DNA from: Calvatia gigantea
Lineage: Eukaryota; Basidiomycota; Agaricomycetes; Agaricales; Lycoperdaceae
Assembly (NCBI GenBank): GCA_025093985.1
Contig: JACAAK010000005.1
Location: 2,666,001 to 2,730,000, forward strand
Direction of reading: 5' to 3'
DNA length: 64,000 nucleotides
Under the pieces are notes generated by a model, which did no database searches, was not told the origin of the DNA, and was given only the letters and a program-made list of their open reading frames with translations. Positions 22,901-34,587 of the stretch are shown here, one piece after another (position 1 is the first letter of the stretch; the number at the start of each line of letters is the position of its first letter). A program made the translations under genes and the position numbers.

Positions 22901-25185
22901 TTCAGCGTGGTGGACTATATACACCCACGGCGCTCAGTCCAGATGTTGTTCTCGAGTTAGAGGACAGGGAAGTCCGCACGCATTCAGTGATATTACGTTC
23001 GCGTTCCGAGCTTTTTCAGAGTTTCTTTGACGAGCCGGATTGGACGAAGAAACGATGGGGTGCCGGTGCAAGTGGGGGTGAAGGTGGGGATAGAGGAGAG
23101 GATGGAGTTGTAAGGGTGGATTTGAGGCATTTGAGGTGGCATGTGATGGAGTACGTGTTGAGATTTCTGTGTTGTGGGTGCGACAAGGAGATGTTTCAGA
23201 CACTCGAGTTTGTGAAGAATGTGGATGATTTGTTGGAGTTCATGTTCGAAATCATGGCTGCTGCAGTGAGTTTATATTCCTCGTCGCTCGCCCTTATCAG
23301 GACGCCAACCAATTAAACGTAGAATGAGCTCCTCCTCGACCGGCTTGTCCTCATATGTTCAAGTGTGATCCAGACTTACGCGAACGTCCACAACGCATGT
23401 TACATTCTTGCCGACGCGACGCACTTTTCCGCCACACAACTTGTCGACAGAATCCAATCCTACATTACCGCCAATATGGAACTCTTTCTGGAATCACATA
23501 TGTTAGATGACATATCCGAAGACCTTGTGATTCAACTCTCGCGTTACGTGCAAGATAAACAGAAAGAAAAGGCACCGTTCGTTCGTGGGGGTCAGCCTGT
23601 TGGAGAGGCGACGAGGAAGTGGAAAGACTGGTTGGAATTGCAAGATTTTCCAGAGCCATTTGTGAGGCGCAATAAGTCGTGGCATGTCAAGCAGAACGTT
23701 TTGCCATTACCCAAGTTTGAGAAGAGGCTGGAGAAACTGCCTAGTGGTGATGACCTCTTTACAATGGACGATGCGGACGTTTCTGCGCATTCGGCTACTG
23801 ACATCCCACAACCTGCGGGAGGCCCGGGCGTTGCGCCGGGTTGGAAGGTTTATGTGGCGCCGAAGTGCGTATATATATATCTCCTTTGCTGCCCGAATTG
23901 AACTCACGTCGTTGTTAGGGTCGATATGAGGGCTGTCATGGCCGAAGAGGCTGCCGGGCAGGTCGGGGCCGGCACCGTTACAAACAAGCCGGGTGAAGTG
24001 CCCAGGATGCCGTCGAAGTTGCAGCATGCCACTCCAAGAACAATAGCTGATTCGCCTCAATCCTCTGGATCTCCTTGGAAGACGCAACCTCAGCAACAAG
24101 GAAACGATCAAACACCCCGGGCATCACCCCCTGGCCTTCCGTTGTCCCAACCTTCTACACCGCAGAAACAGAAAGAATCTCTCCGAATTGCTGGGAGGAC
24201 GCCAAGTTCGGGTCAGCTACCGACCGCGACACCTACGAAACAAGCACAGGGATCAGGTTCTAGTGCTGCTGCGCCTAGTGGACTAGTTATGGGACCTACG
24301 ATTACGCCCACAAGGATGCCTGCAAGTAGTTCAAAAAGTACCATCAGCCAACGGAACACCTCGTGCGTGATCATTTATGCTTGCATAATTGATTTGTGCT
24401 CACGAAAGTTTGTAGTGGATCGAGTAAAGCATGGGCATACACCCGCCCCGTAGGATACACCTCCGCCCACCACGCCAGCCACGCAAAGCGCGAGCCGGGA
24501 AAACGCTAGCGGGAAGACTACTGACACCACGGACACCACCACAAATATTGCAACACCATCTAAGTCAAAATCGATGTCCTTCCTGGCGATCCAATCCTCC
24601 CAACAGGAAGAACAACTTGGAGACCCGAGCAAGGACAGCAAGAGGTCATTGTTGGATATACAAGAGGAGGAAAGGGCGAGGAGACAGGAGGAAGAATTCC
24701 TTAAATGGTGGAAGGAGGAAGAGGGCAGGATGAGAATGGAGATGGAAGCTCTGGAAACGTTCAAAGCTGGACAGGAGCAGAGCCTCAGTGAAGGTGGGAG
24801 TGGAAAACAAAGGAGGGGCGGAAGGGGTGGAAAAGATGGAGGGAGAACAGGAGGTAAACGTGGCGAGAGGGGAGGGGGAAGAGGGGGACTAAAGGGACGG
24901 AAAGAGGGTAAAAACACCCAACCTCAAGGGAGACAACAATCCGATGGCAATGAAGTTGCTGAAGCTCAGGGTGATGCTGGACCATCTCAAGCGCAGGCCT
25001 CACTCTCTCGTCCTCGCCATCGCAAATCCAGTCAACTTTTGGACGACCCATCACAAGCTCAAGGTGACAGTGCCAACACCACTTCAACTCAGACTCCAGC
25101 TTCCCGACCTTACCGTCGCAAACCAAGCCAGAAATACTCTCACCAACAGCAGGTACCACCACCTGTTCCTGCACATAGTTCCTAG
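19916..25185 (+). CDS. Ankyrin-RCC1-BTB-BTB protein, IBTK/Btb3-like putative Cul3 adaptor
   Basis: Exons with good splice sites include 19916-20253, 20304-20459, 20509-20663, 20713-20773, 20826-21160, 21217-21302, 21362-21435, 21492-23265 and 23323 on. Domains in order: ankyrin repeats (GRTVLHLASTSLEHLDYVRA, TPLHRSLYNANLPAA), RCC1 repeats (GDLFTWGANVNATLGHGDSN, LSWGLNRFSQLGYP, VYTWGTNNGQLGY), a first BTB (DTLVHLPSEAVFPAHRVMLA), a second BTB (DVVLELEDREVRTHSVILRS) and a charged, Gly/Arg-rich tail containing SLLDIQEEERARRQEEEFLK. This is the architecture of human IBTK and fission yeast Btb3, which recruit substrates to Cullin-3 ligases. In the last exon GTAGGATAC near 24452 appears to hold one G too many: the frame before (SSKAWAYTRPV) and after (DTPPPTTPATQSASRENASG) differ by one. 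Confidence 0.85.
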
Positions 25186-26088
25186 ATATTTGCGTACATT
25201 AGTGATACCTTTTGTTCATGTATGTTATGCTCTGTTGTATGTGCATGTATGTTTTAAATGCATCTATTCGGACTCAAATGTGGAATATCATTATTTAGAT
25301 AACATTATATGCTAGGATTCCTCACACAACCCGAATCACAGCTGATGAAAGGGAGGGCCATAATGCATGATGAAAACATCTTTCCAAACCCCTTCATTGT
25401 CATCTAAGATAACCCAAATTGTGTGATAATGGGATTATCATGAGTTATATAACCCCAGATAATTGGGGTTACTTACCTGGAGTTGAGTATCTTGATTATC
25501 ATAATCCAGGATAACTCCGGTTGAACACAATATAATCATGGTAGAATAACCAGGGTTGTTTTTGATTATCAGGGTTTTACAAGATAATTCTAGCTAATCT
25601 GTAACTTAACCATACAATTAATCAAGTTTATCCTAGATTTCGCGGAGGGAGAAAATGTCGGTGGCAATAGCAACACGACCACTGGCTCAAAACATACCAT
25701 TATGGCATTGCTCCAAACACCTTAAGGAAGGCTTTCAATGGCCCAAACTGCTAAGTGGTACATGCGCTTGTTGTTGAGGTACAGCCTGAGCAGTATGAGA
25801 AGGGGTGTGGTGAAGGCAAGGTGACTTGCACAAAAAGGTGAAACTTGTTCGACTGTAAAGTCCTATTCCCCTATAGATGCACTTCTCGTTGTGCAATATC
25901 CAAAACACTACATCTAGATTCTCCATTTTAGATTATCTAAAATAAACTTGACTAATTATCTATGCTTCGCAGGCTTTTTTCTCAGTGAGGGTGACAAAAA
26001 ATCAGGGTCCTCCGGATACTTGACAAAGTTCCAGGTCAATCTACTTATCATTGACCTCGACATTACTTATGCTGGTTCCGATTTGAGC
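25186..26088. other. Non-coding, AT-rich stretch with GATAA/TTATC-rich inverted motifs
   Basis: No gene supported. From about 25380 to 25640 the sequence is crowded with GATAA/TTATC words. It contains short palindromes: AACCCC-agataatt-GGGGTT at 25451-25470 and GATTATCATAATC near 25493. Related TTATC words recur near 25930-25960, so the whole may be a degenerate non-autonomous element, but I find no convincing terminal repeats. Confidence 0.35.
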
Positions 26089-26338
26089 CAATTTCGACAG
26101 AACACAGGAAAGCAAAAACGGTGAGATGCAGCTTCGGCTGGTCGCAGGTGACCACCGGACTGATCCTTAATTTGAGGATGGGGAATACGCCGTGCAACAA
26201 TTCTGCACTCCAAATTAGGGTCGATCTGGGCGGAAGACCCCCCCACATCAAGAATCGACATTAGGTTTATCTGCAGGATAGATATATTCAAGTATTTACA
26301 AGCAAGGTTTACTTACTCCTCCGCTTCGGGCATACGGC

Positions 26339-28595
26339 TTAAGGAAATGTTTCGGGTGGTTGTTGTTCATATATAGGGCACAGTTCGTCCCAGGACTCTA
26401 TTGGGGGAAACAGGAGTCAGAAAGTTGTGACTAATGCAGCAATAAACGTACGAGGGGGATCGAAGTTTTGAACGGAGGGAATATCTTCTGCGAACACAAC
26501 AGCAAGGCCACTAAATGGATGTTGTAAGAGGATTGATTAGGATATTGGCCTACTATTGCTTACAGATCCAGATGCCAATCAATATGGCTAGAGGTGACAT
26601 CAGCACGAGATATACTATCGACCAAGGTCTCTCACCAATGCAAAATCCATGGGCCAGGATTATCAGTACGGAAACGGATAGTGACATTGTCTGTTGCATC
26701 GCCAATGGAAACCACATCCCTTCGCACGGGATTCTTATAATTGTAGGTGGAACTACCGGCACTCCGAACAACATCAAACGCGTGCTTCAGTTTCCCTGTC
26801 AGTAGATGCCTTTCAAACAAGATAAATAGACCCACGCCATGAAGATGGAAGGGGTGCTGCGAAGTGAAAATCAGACTAGGCTCCGTGTATGGAGTAGGTC
26901 AATCTTACGGGACTGCCAGGTGAACCTCCAGGCAGGGTGAGTTCAATGACTTTATCGCGAGGAAGCTCGTAGACACTGCCTTTCGGAAGCAAATCCTGGG
27001 GTGGTGTGGTCTTGCTTAAAATTTGAAGCAAAACAGGTAGTGATTCTGGGGGTGTGAAAGTGGCTCCATTGATAAGGAATCTCCTGGCGACGAAATCGAT
27101 GGAGATCACAAGATTGAGTGCAACGTCAGCTGGAGCATCGCCGCCTGGAGCACCGGGGTTTTCCAGGGGAACGAGGCTCGTCTCGCGGAGTGGCTGGGTT
27201 GAGGGAGTCTGACTTGTCGTAGGGTCCTTGTTTGGGGCGAAGACATAACGCAGGATGGCAGAGTTGATGCCACCCGCGAAGTCCATGGTACCAATATTCG
27301 GCTGGGCTCGAATCCAGTAATTTCCGATGCGTTTGTTAGCGTTGAGCACAAACGAATAGCGCTGGCCGGCAAATATCTGGATGGAATCGACGGTTAATGG
27401 TTGGACATTAATGCCATCAACTTCAATGATCGTCTAGGTAGAATTGAGCAATCAGAAGAAAAGGGGTTAAAAATGTATATCCACCATGGTATGGCCATCG
27501 ATTGAAAATGTATGGTTGGGATCGCAGGAGATTGAAACGAGGCGGAATCTGTACTTGACACCCTTGAGAACCCGGATGACGGCAAGAGGACTGGTTGGGC
27601 CACCGGCATAGCGACCCTTTCCGTTGATCAATGTAGCATCGGGTGTCGGAATGAAACCGGCCTGAGGTGCAGGGACATGATACCTAATGATATCTGAGCT
27701 CGGTATGATCCTTGCTATCTTTCATGAAGACGCACCAATCGGCCAATGTGATAACTGTACTTGCTGCAAACTCGGAGTGAGGATTAAGTAGGACTATAAG
27801 GAAGGGTCATAACCTACCATCGTCAATCAGATACCTATGTATGGCGAATGTTTATCATTTTAGAGCCAAAGTTTTGAGGTGGCATACCTGAACCGATGAG
27901 GATCCGTGAGATCATAAACAACGAATGCGCCTCGTAAACCGTCACAATATTGAGTTGCTGAAAATAACGTTAGCGAGACACTAAATAAGATAAGGAGGAC
28001 GAACAGTGGTGCGAGTGGTACCAGAAAGTGCCAGCTTGATCGGGTACTCTAAACTGGTAGAGGAAAGAGTGCCCGGGAGAAATGGGACATTGTGTAACAC
28101 CAACGGGACCATCGGCCCAACTTGTTCCTTCTTGGAAGAGACCGTGCCAGTGCTAGAGGCGTCCTCGCTCAACGAACTAGCTAAGGTTGAAGCAGTAAGT
28201 AACTCGACTTACGATGCTAGTACTGCGCAACATGGTTGTGTCCGTCAGTTCGTCGATAACATTCAGCTTAAACGTAGAACCCTATTGTGATAGATTTGGA
28301 TACGAGAGCTCATTGCTTCACCGAGATTGGACCAACCTTGATGCCTCGAATCAGCGGTCCGGGGAAGCTGGCCGTGGCGGCATTCTTGCCCGCTAGAACG
28401 GTACTGCGTAACGGAATAAGTACTTCTAATGGTATTGTGGCAGTGGGTACTTGCGATCGAGTAAATCCATCGGGTGCAATATTCTTGTTGACGATGTGTA
28501 AATCGGCATTAGGACCAATGACAGCCGGACTTTGAGAAAGAGCGAAGGGCACGAGAAGCAAAAGACTAGCTAGAACACGTATTAACGTTTTCATT
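26339..28595 (-). CDS. Laccase (multicopper oxidase), arm 1 copy, apparently intact
   Basis: Secreted phenol oxidase reducing O2 to water (benzenediol:oxygen oxidoreductase). Start 28595: [20 protein letters not shown] signal peptide, then [19 protein letters not shown]. All four copper motifs are present: HWHG (28141-28152), WYHSH (near 28006-28024), HPFHLHGH (first part at 26836-26856, split by an intron) and HCHIDWH (split by the next intron, near 26570-26655). Ends [14 protein letters not shown] with the stop at 26339-26341. Many short introns, as usual for basidiomycete laccases. The residue ten after the copper Cys is Leu ([12 protein letters not shown]), which suggests a medium rather than high redox potential type 1 site (inference). 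About 790 bp separate it from the divergent secreted-protein gene. No frame break found. Confidence 0.9.
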
Positions 28596-29385
28596 GTCAC
28601 CTCCAACTTGAGGGGGCGGGTGAGGAAAGAAAAACGCTGCGATCGTTTAATGTAGGGGGACAGGTATAAGTCACCTATATATTCATGTGTCAGTTATTAC
28701 TTGAGAGACAAACAGTCCCTCTGGAGTCCAGACAGCCTGTCTATCGCCACTTCGACCTTCGCACAAGCCTGAAAGGTGCGGATGAAACAAATACGAAGTT
28801 GAATGTGTCGTTGTCCCAGTAATAACTCCAAAAGTGATACCCGGCCGGCCGATAGCGAACGTTTACGGGACTTAGCATGCTCAACTGATCGATACGAACG
28901 TATTGAGCGGTGACCACAACGTGAATAGAAACCATTACGGGAGTCAATTTCAGTATGTCGCAAAGCTTAAAAGGTGTCACGCTTGAATTGGACGCCGTAA
29001 TCAAGAAATGATGGAATTCGTCTCACTGATAGAGATCAATAGAATCTTGGCTGCATCCATTCGACTGGCGCAGTAAGCTGCGACCATCGGGCCTTGTCAG
29101 TAATCGCTCGGGATCCTAAATCCATCCCAGAGACAGGTGTATCGTCTTTTGAGCGGCCAGAGAGCGGCAGAAGGGGTAAAAGTCCTTCAGGGGAAGTTTC
29201 AAGATTAAGAGACAGGTACCCCCAAACCCCCAGGAGGTAGCGACAAAGCAACTAGAAAATGTAAAACCTGCGAATATCGATAGCTATTCCGGGAGATCAC
29301 GAACATGTTATAATCTTACCAGTGTTTAACCAAAACCAAAGAGCAACATTTCGAAACCAGTTGTTTCCTTCCCATTACCCACATC
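28596..29385. promoter_or_regulatory. Divergent promoter region, laccase 1 and secreted protein 1
   Basis: About 790 bp between the laccase start (minus strand) and the small secreted protein start (plus strand), likely containing both promoters. The corresponding region in arm 2 (48805-49605) has the same arrangement and recognisable but diverged sequence. No gene inside. Confidence 0.5.
28601..28620 (-). promoter_or_regulatory. Conserved 5' leader block just upstream of laccase 1 start
   Basis: Read on the minus strand the block is 'ccgccccctcaagttggagg', immediately before the ATG. It is almost unchanged at laccase 2 (49580-49600), whereas sequence farther upstream has diverged. It contains CCCCT, the core of the stress-response element (STRE). 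Whether it is a regulatory site or just the edge of the conserved tract is not known. Confidence 0.3.
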
Positions 29386-29792
29386 ATGAAAACCCTCTTC
29401 TCTCTCTGCGCTTTAGCCTTACTTGCCTCTGCGGTAAGCTCTACCCCAGCATGCTCAATACTAACAACTGAGTTCTTCGAGGCTGAACATGAAGCACGTC
29501 AAGAGGGTGCGCCAGCCGTGATCACTGCGACGAGGGTGTACCACACTGTGATTGATCAATCGCCTTTCCTTGTCGAAGCTACGAGCACCATCGTCTGGAC
29601 GTGAGTAGTGCCCCCATATGCTATGGTAACCCTTCACTCACTAAAACGATTTGCAGCCAAAGCCCAAGCATCACAGACTCCCAACCAGCGCCAACAGAGC
29701 TCCCTACGGACTTGCCTTCTGGAATCAGCATTTCCGTCCCTACAAACGTTAGCAGCACAGTTCCAACATCAGCAATATCAGCGTCGGCGTAA
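29386..29792 (+). CDS. Small secreted protein, arm 1 copy
   Basis: Two exons, 29386-29600 and 29657-29792, intron GTGAGT...TTGCAG. Encodes 116 residues: signal peptide MKTLFSLCALALLASAVSS, a core of about 55 residues (EFFEAEHEARQEGAPAVITA, TRVYHTVIDQSPFLVE) and a Ser/Thr/Pro-rich tail (SQPAPTELPTDLPSG). Only one cysteine is likely in the mature chain, and no clear GPI-anchor tail is seen. I do not recognise the family. Its gene pairs head-to-head with the laccase in both arms, and the protein is well kept in the other copy. This suggests real selection, and possibly co-regulation with the laccase (inference). Confidence 0.75.
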
Positions 29793-32536
29793 TCGTAGAC
29801 TAGCTGATTTGAATTGTACCGTAACCTGTGGTCAAGGCCGAACGACTCTTATGATCTGCAGATAGCGTCAGCAACGTGTTGGAACAAATTATTAAACTAT
29901 TACCGGGTAACACCTCAACAACGAGAACGCAAGCGCCGTATCCACCCCCAATTAAGTGACTAACGCCCAATCCGTACCTGGCGTTTATGAGCTGTCGAGG
30001 CAATCCTCGCGATGCGAGTTACCCAGCCAAACCCACCGTTCATATTCCCCTGTATCACCATCGATCCTGGGGAGCCACAAACCCAGTGAAATACTGTAAC
30101 TGTCAGAAAGCTACCAATATTAGCAGCACTTTAACTGACAAAAAGCTAGTCCAACCTGGAGATGCGAATATGCCATAAACAAGACGGTGCCTCGCGCTCT
30201 CGCAGGTTGGTAAAGAAATGATGACATGAACACTGCTGTGATCATGACAGTGGCGGTATGAGCTAAACCAACACCAAGATCCTATCCGACCAATGTTTAA
30301 CCCATCCATCTGTAGACGCAAAAAGCAAGTGAAGCGAGGGTCTTGGTCACCCGGTGGCAGCAGTAGATCCCTGAAGTCAGCTCTACCGGAGGGGCAGAAC
30401 CGGCCATGGACCACAGAAAGAAAAGTGAACTGTCGCCACACCATGTGGTACAACACTTCAGGGTGGAAAAAGGTATTCCACTGAGACTGAATTCCGTTCC
30501 TGGTGATGACAAGTGACGAATGACGACGACCACATTCATTAATGAGAGCCAGGAACGAGCAACCCCATGTAAATCACAATCACAAAACGAAAAGGCAACG
30601 AGACGCGTTATAACATGAAGGCGAGATTCTCGCGGACACCCGTAGCATAACTGACATGAGTGAATTGCGCCTCCGAGTCCCAAGGACGAAGAGGAGCGGA
30701 GGGTGTTCCATTTGGCGGCCAACAAGAGGAAGGTGCGCGGTTAAGATGGTAATGTGAATGCTGTTGTGGCCAACTGATCGTTAAGTACGAATGGCCACGA
30801 AATGATTGAGAGTTTTAAGCTTGAGCTTGTTTGGCATTGGATACCGACGTTCAACGTTCATCTACGGTCTCCACGTCCATCGGCAGCGAATTTGGAGATT
30901 GATATCTCCGTCTGGCCACATTGGTTCACCTCGCAAACCTGGGTATGCTATAGGTAGTTTTTGAGGGTTAATACGAGTGCCAACGTTCACAAACTAGGTG
31001 CGAAGGTGAGAGTAAGAGCGAGGACTTGAACACCCTGCGAAACGTCCCTGAAACAAACAAACGGAGATGATACAAACAATATGTTCCTGGATCCTGTCAT
31101 TAAATCACTACCGTTTGACGCCTAACCCTTCCAAACCCATGTATCCAGATTCGTAAGCGCGGAATGGCCGAAGACAACCATTATTTGTCAACACACACTA
31201 GATAACCGACAACTTTTCATAATGGGAACGTGTCGGAAGACATCCACAGAAGATGCGACTCTACTTCCGAGTCGGTAAATGTCTCTAGGCTCGGCCGCTG
31301 AAAGCTAGCAGGAAACTAGCTAAATGTAGCAGCAACACCTGCATTCCCAAGGAAAGCAGTGCTTCGAACAAAGTCTCGATAGTCGGACGACAATTCTTGA
31401 GCTAACTTGATATCACTCCACGCCGTTGGATGGGTCACTCGGCCGTCTACGACATCCCATACTGGACTTTCATCATTTTCATATATCACAAAAGCTCATC
31501 AGTCACGGCATTCATGACGAGCTACAATTCCAGGGGGCAGGCTGCCTACCTACCCAAATGAGCGGATGAATAGGTAGGGTACTCCGCCGAGGGGGTTACC
31601 CATTTGGTTCGCAAGCACCCCTCGGCATCCTGCACTGTCACTGTCAAAATCCTAACGAACGTGTGCTCATATGGCCTACTGCGATGTACGATCCAGTCTC
31701 CGAGTCATGAGTTGTGCCATCTTTTGCGAGCTAGACTATTTTGAGGTTGCTAGCCGCATGTCTACGCTGTCAGCTCTGGTGTGGTTCTCTACTCCGGGAA
31801 GATTTCTACGCGGTTCTGATGATAGCTGTTGAAAACGTACGTGCATAATTTTGCTTATCGAACGAAGCTGAATGGGGGTCTAGCATGGTTGGCCAGTCTG
31901 GCCTGTTGATAACGCATCTAGCTTCACACTTTCGCCATTTTCAGGAACACACTCCAGAAGCGGGAGGTCGGGGGGCAAATGCCCGACGTCTCTGATGCCC
32001 CTGGACCTCTCCTTTCAAAGCTCTTTGGTGTAGAGTTGCTCCTCGTATCATTTACAAAGTGCAGAAAACTTGACACCGGTCCAAAAACAAAATCTTGCTT
32101 CGCCTGGAATTAGGCGGAACTTTTCTGGAATGCCGACTCCAGCAAGTTTTCTGCCGAAGTCCTCCTGGACTTTATCCGTCGAATCAGCGGAGAGAAAATT
32201 ATACCCTAGCCTCCCAAGTCCTCGCAATTCAGGAAAATCCACGGAGAAGATGGGAGTTTGATCTTCCTAAGTTCCAGAGCACTCGGTGCCCAATCCCGGC
32301 AACACACTGTTTTCCCCGAAACGCGAAGGAGAATGGGTGGTATTGGCTATCTAATCTTGGAGAACTGCTCATCAATAATTTAGAGTTTGAAATACTTTGG
32401 GGATGCAAAAAAAGCTGTTGATAGTGATACCGAGAAACCTGCCAGCTTCCCATCGCAACAGCGCCCCTCTATTTTTGCAGCTGCGAAGTCTAGGTCTTCA
32501 CGCGATTCCGGCGTATCCTTGGTCCGTCTTGCCTAC
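29793..32536. other. Gene-poor inner part of arm 1, with a conserved coding fragment at its end
   Basis: Diverged homologue of 45769-48387. Open frames at 30100-30725 are not frame-conserved with the other arm and are not called. Near 32256-32405 a plus-strand segment translates to FDLPKFQSTRCPIPATHC and WYWLSNLGELLIN, matched by the other arm (see 45811-46098). It may be a remnant exon of a gene of unknown family. Confidence 0.45.
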
Positions 32537-32704
32537 TCAGGTTACCCGCTGTTAAGGATTAATTTTCTGCTGCAACCTTTACTTTTCATTCGTTTAATCT
32601 ATGCAGGTCTTTTCCTCTCTCTCCTCCTTAAGGTATAGGGGAAAGCGCGCGCAGCCCTGCAGAAAACCCCGGACTGTATCCGAGGGTCTTAAATAACCGT
32701 GGAG

Positions 32705-33260
32705 TCTCCATGCTCAATTTTTTTTTCTTTGGTGGCTCAGGCTGGGGTGCGTTATGTGCACTTTAAGATCACCTCCAATTATGCACCACCAAATCCTCGA
32801 GAAGGTCATGGTCCGGGGGCGATGGAGCAGGGGACACCACCCACGACCCGGCAGTCCTCCACATCGATATGATATATCCCGGAAGACCCCCTCGCCGACC
32901 TAGTGTGTAAGTGCCGCTAGCGTCATAACAATCCTTTTTTTGCGGTTGAGAAGGGAATGTTATCGGTGGGTCATTAAGTGAGGGGCTAATACCTTGTACC
33001 CGACGGTATAAAGAACTATTGAGTACCCGACCCCCTCGAGCTTTGATTTTTGTTTTCTTTTGGGGTTGGTGTGTGCCATGTGCAGTGTAGATCAATCACC
33101 CTGTGCGATCCATCAAACATCAGGCCCTCAGGTCCCTCACGCTCGAGAAGGAACATGGCACGAAAACAAAAAACGTAGAAAGGAGGCATTTGGACCTTTC
33201 ATAGTAATAGTACAGTACATGTGCTGGCGAATTTTCCCCCCCTGGCTAGTGTCGTTCGCA
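32705..33260. repeat. Two neighbouring copies of a dispersed non-coding repeat
   Basis: About 32710-32850 and 33045-33260 resemble each other and a third copy at about 34588-34840. The shared elements are a T-rich start followed by ttctttggggttgg, a 'gccatgtgca' word, then 'ctcgagaa' and 'atggcacgaaaa'. No coding capacity. Probably fragments of a non-autonomous transposable element. Confidence 0.45.
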
Positions 33261-33310
33261 GCGGCATTCTCAACAAAGTGGCTATACCTCCGTTGTGGTA
33301 GAATGATATA

Positions 33311-34163
33311 CAGTCGCGGACAAGCAAAATCAACAAATTTAATATCTCACGATCGGCTCGATAAAATTGCACGAAATCTTGGCTATAGAGTTGGATTCAT
33401 GGAATACGTCGAAATACACAACTTTCGGATTTTTCTCATGAGTTTTGGGTCACTGCCAAAATTTTTCACAAATTTTTCGCAACATATATGGTCGAAACCC
33501 AAGGATACCATCGGCTGCTCGGTGTTCGGATGGGTCCCCCCGAGGTCCCCCCCTTTCGGGTGGTCACATCAGTTACAACCTCCGGCCAGATTTTTCGAAG
33601 TCAGAGGGGTGGGTGTTGCCACCGGCTGATAGCGTGATCCCATCATTTTTATTCAAGTTTCGACATGTATCAAGTGGCGGTGCTTGGCCGATCAGCCCCA
33701 TCCCCAGTGGCCTATGGCTTGATTTGCACAAGGAATGAGGCCAATGCTGAAGCAAGCATAGGCGAGCACACCATTATCATATAAACCCCCCTATACTGCG
33801 CTTTGCCCTTTTTTCTGGTGGAATAGTTCCGGTGGTGATATAAAATGGTTTAATAATGATTATCAATGTTCAATTAATAACGTGACATTGGCTCGTTAAA
33901 ATTGTTTGAAAACCTGGGGTTGTTCGTGCTTTAGCAAAAGGAATTGATTGCACATATTTTCATAAATTTCTATAGAAATTTCGGTCCTCTGCCAATTTTT
34001 TGGTCTTATTTCCTTATTTAGCATTTTGCAGAGGAACGGCTCGATAGAATATTATGATTTTGAGTTTTCCTGACAGCCTTCGATGAGAAGAATTGTTTCC
34101 AGGGTTATTTTTAAAAAAACTATAACTTCGGAAAAATTGGTTGATTTTGCCTGTCCGCGACTG
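33311..34163. mobile_element. Tc1/mariner-type MITE with 30-bp terminal inverted repeats
   Basis: The left end CAGTCGCGGACAAGCAAAAT continues with CAACAAATTT. The right end, reverse-complemented, is CAGTCGCGGACAGGCAAAAT continuing CAACCAATTTTTC. The pair differ at only a few of about 30 bases. Both ends are flanked by TA (33309-33310 and 34164-34165), the target-site duplication of Tc1/mariner elements, and the CAGT start is typical of that superfamily. At 853 bp with no transposase frame it is non-autonomous. It sits in the spacer between the laccase arms. Confidence 0.75.
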
Positions 34164-34587
34164 TATGCACAACGTGAGACCCCTCCGAAGTTCCCATGAA
34201 AGCGCGGCCCATAACTCCGAAATCCGGCAAAAGCCACCGACAACCTCAGGACAATCAAGTGGGGGTGGAGAGGTGGGGGGGTGGGTCAACACATGACAAG
34301 GCTTCATCAGCACCTACAAAGCAGCCTGACCACCATAAGTAAGTCTATCCTAATGACAATATATATGATCAAGCCAAAGTGTTGAGAGTCGGGATACTAC
34401 GCATGGTATAGGTTGACATGGGTCGAGTTGACCTCACTGGCAGTTGCAGAACGGTTTGATGACTCTCCGGTCACTACCACGACGGTCCTTCGCATTGGTG
34501 TGTGCTAGCGAATTTTATTTTTAGGTTTAGCGCAAGAAGGCGCAAGAGCCGTGGGTGGGTCTTGAAACACTGCCTAGCCGGTTAGCT

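Larger units (their letters stand above)
26089..32536. repeat. Left arm of a large inverted duplication (laccase arm 1)
   Basis: Matches the reverse complement of 45769-52102. Outer end: 'ccaatttcgaca' at about 26089 pairs with 'tgtcgaaattgg' ending about 52102. Inner end: 'ccttggtccgtcttgccta' to about 32535 pairs with the stretch starting about 45769. Similarity grades from nearly identical in the 5' half of the laccase to roughly three quarters identical in intergenic parts, by eye. The uneven divergence means it is a real old duplication and not an assembly mirror artefact. Confidence 0.88.

Noticed and set aside
24375..24917. A 180-residue proline-rich minus-strand frame
   Set aside because: Antisense of the Gly/Arg/Glu-rich tail of the BTB gene.
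26515..26805. Open frame conserved in the mirrored position 51395-51685
   Set aside because: Antisense shadow of the laccase HCHIDWH exon.
28006..28290. A 94-residue open frame with an identical twin at 49911-50195
   Set aside because: It is antisense to laccase exons and introns; identity reflects the near-identical laccase tract, not a separate gene.
30103..30725. Possible gene in the inner part of arm 1
   Set aside because: The reading frame is not preserved in the mirrored copy at 47590-47960, and no signal or domain is visible.
33060..33629. A 189-residue open frame
   Set aside because: It runs from a dispersed repeat into the MITE and shows no recognisable motif.
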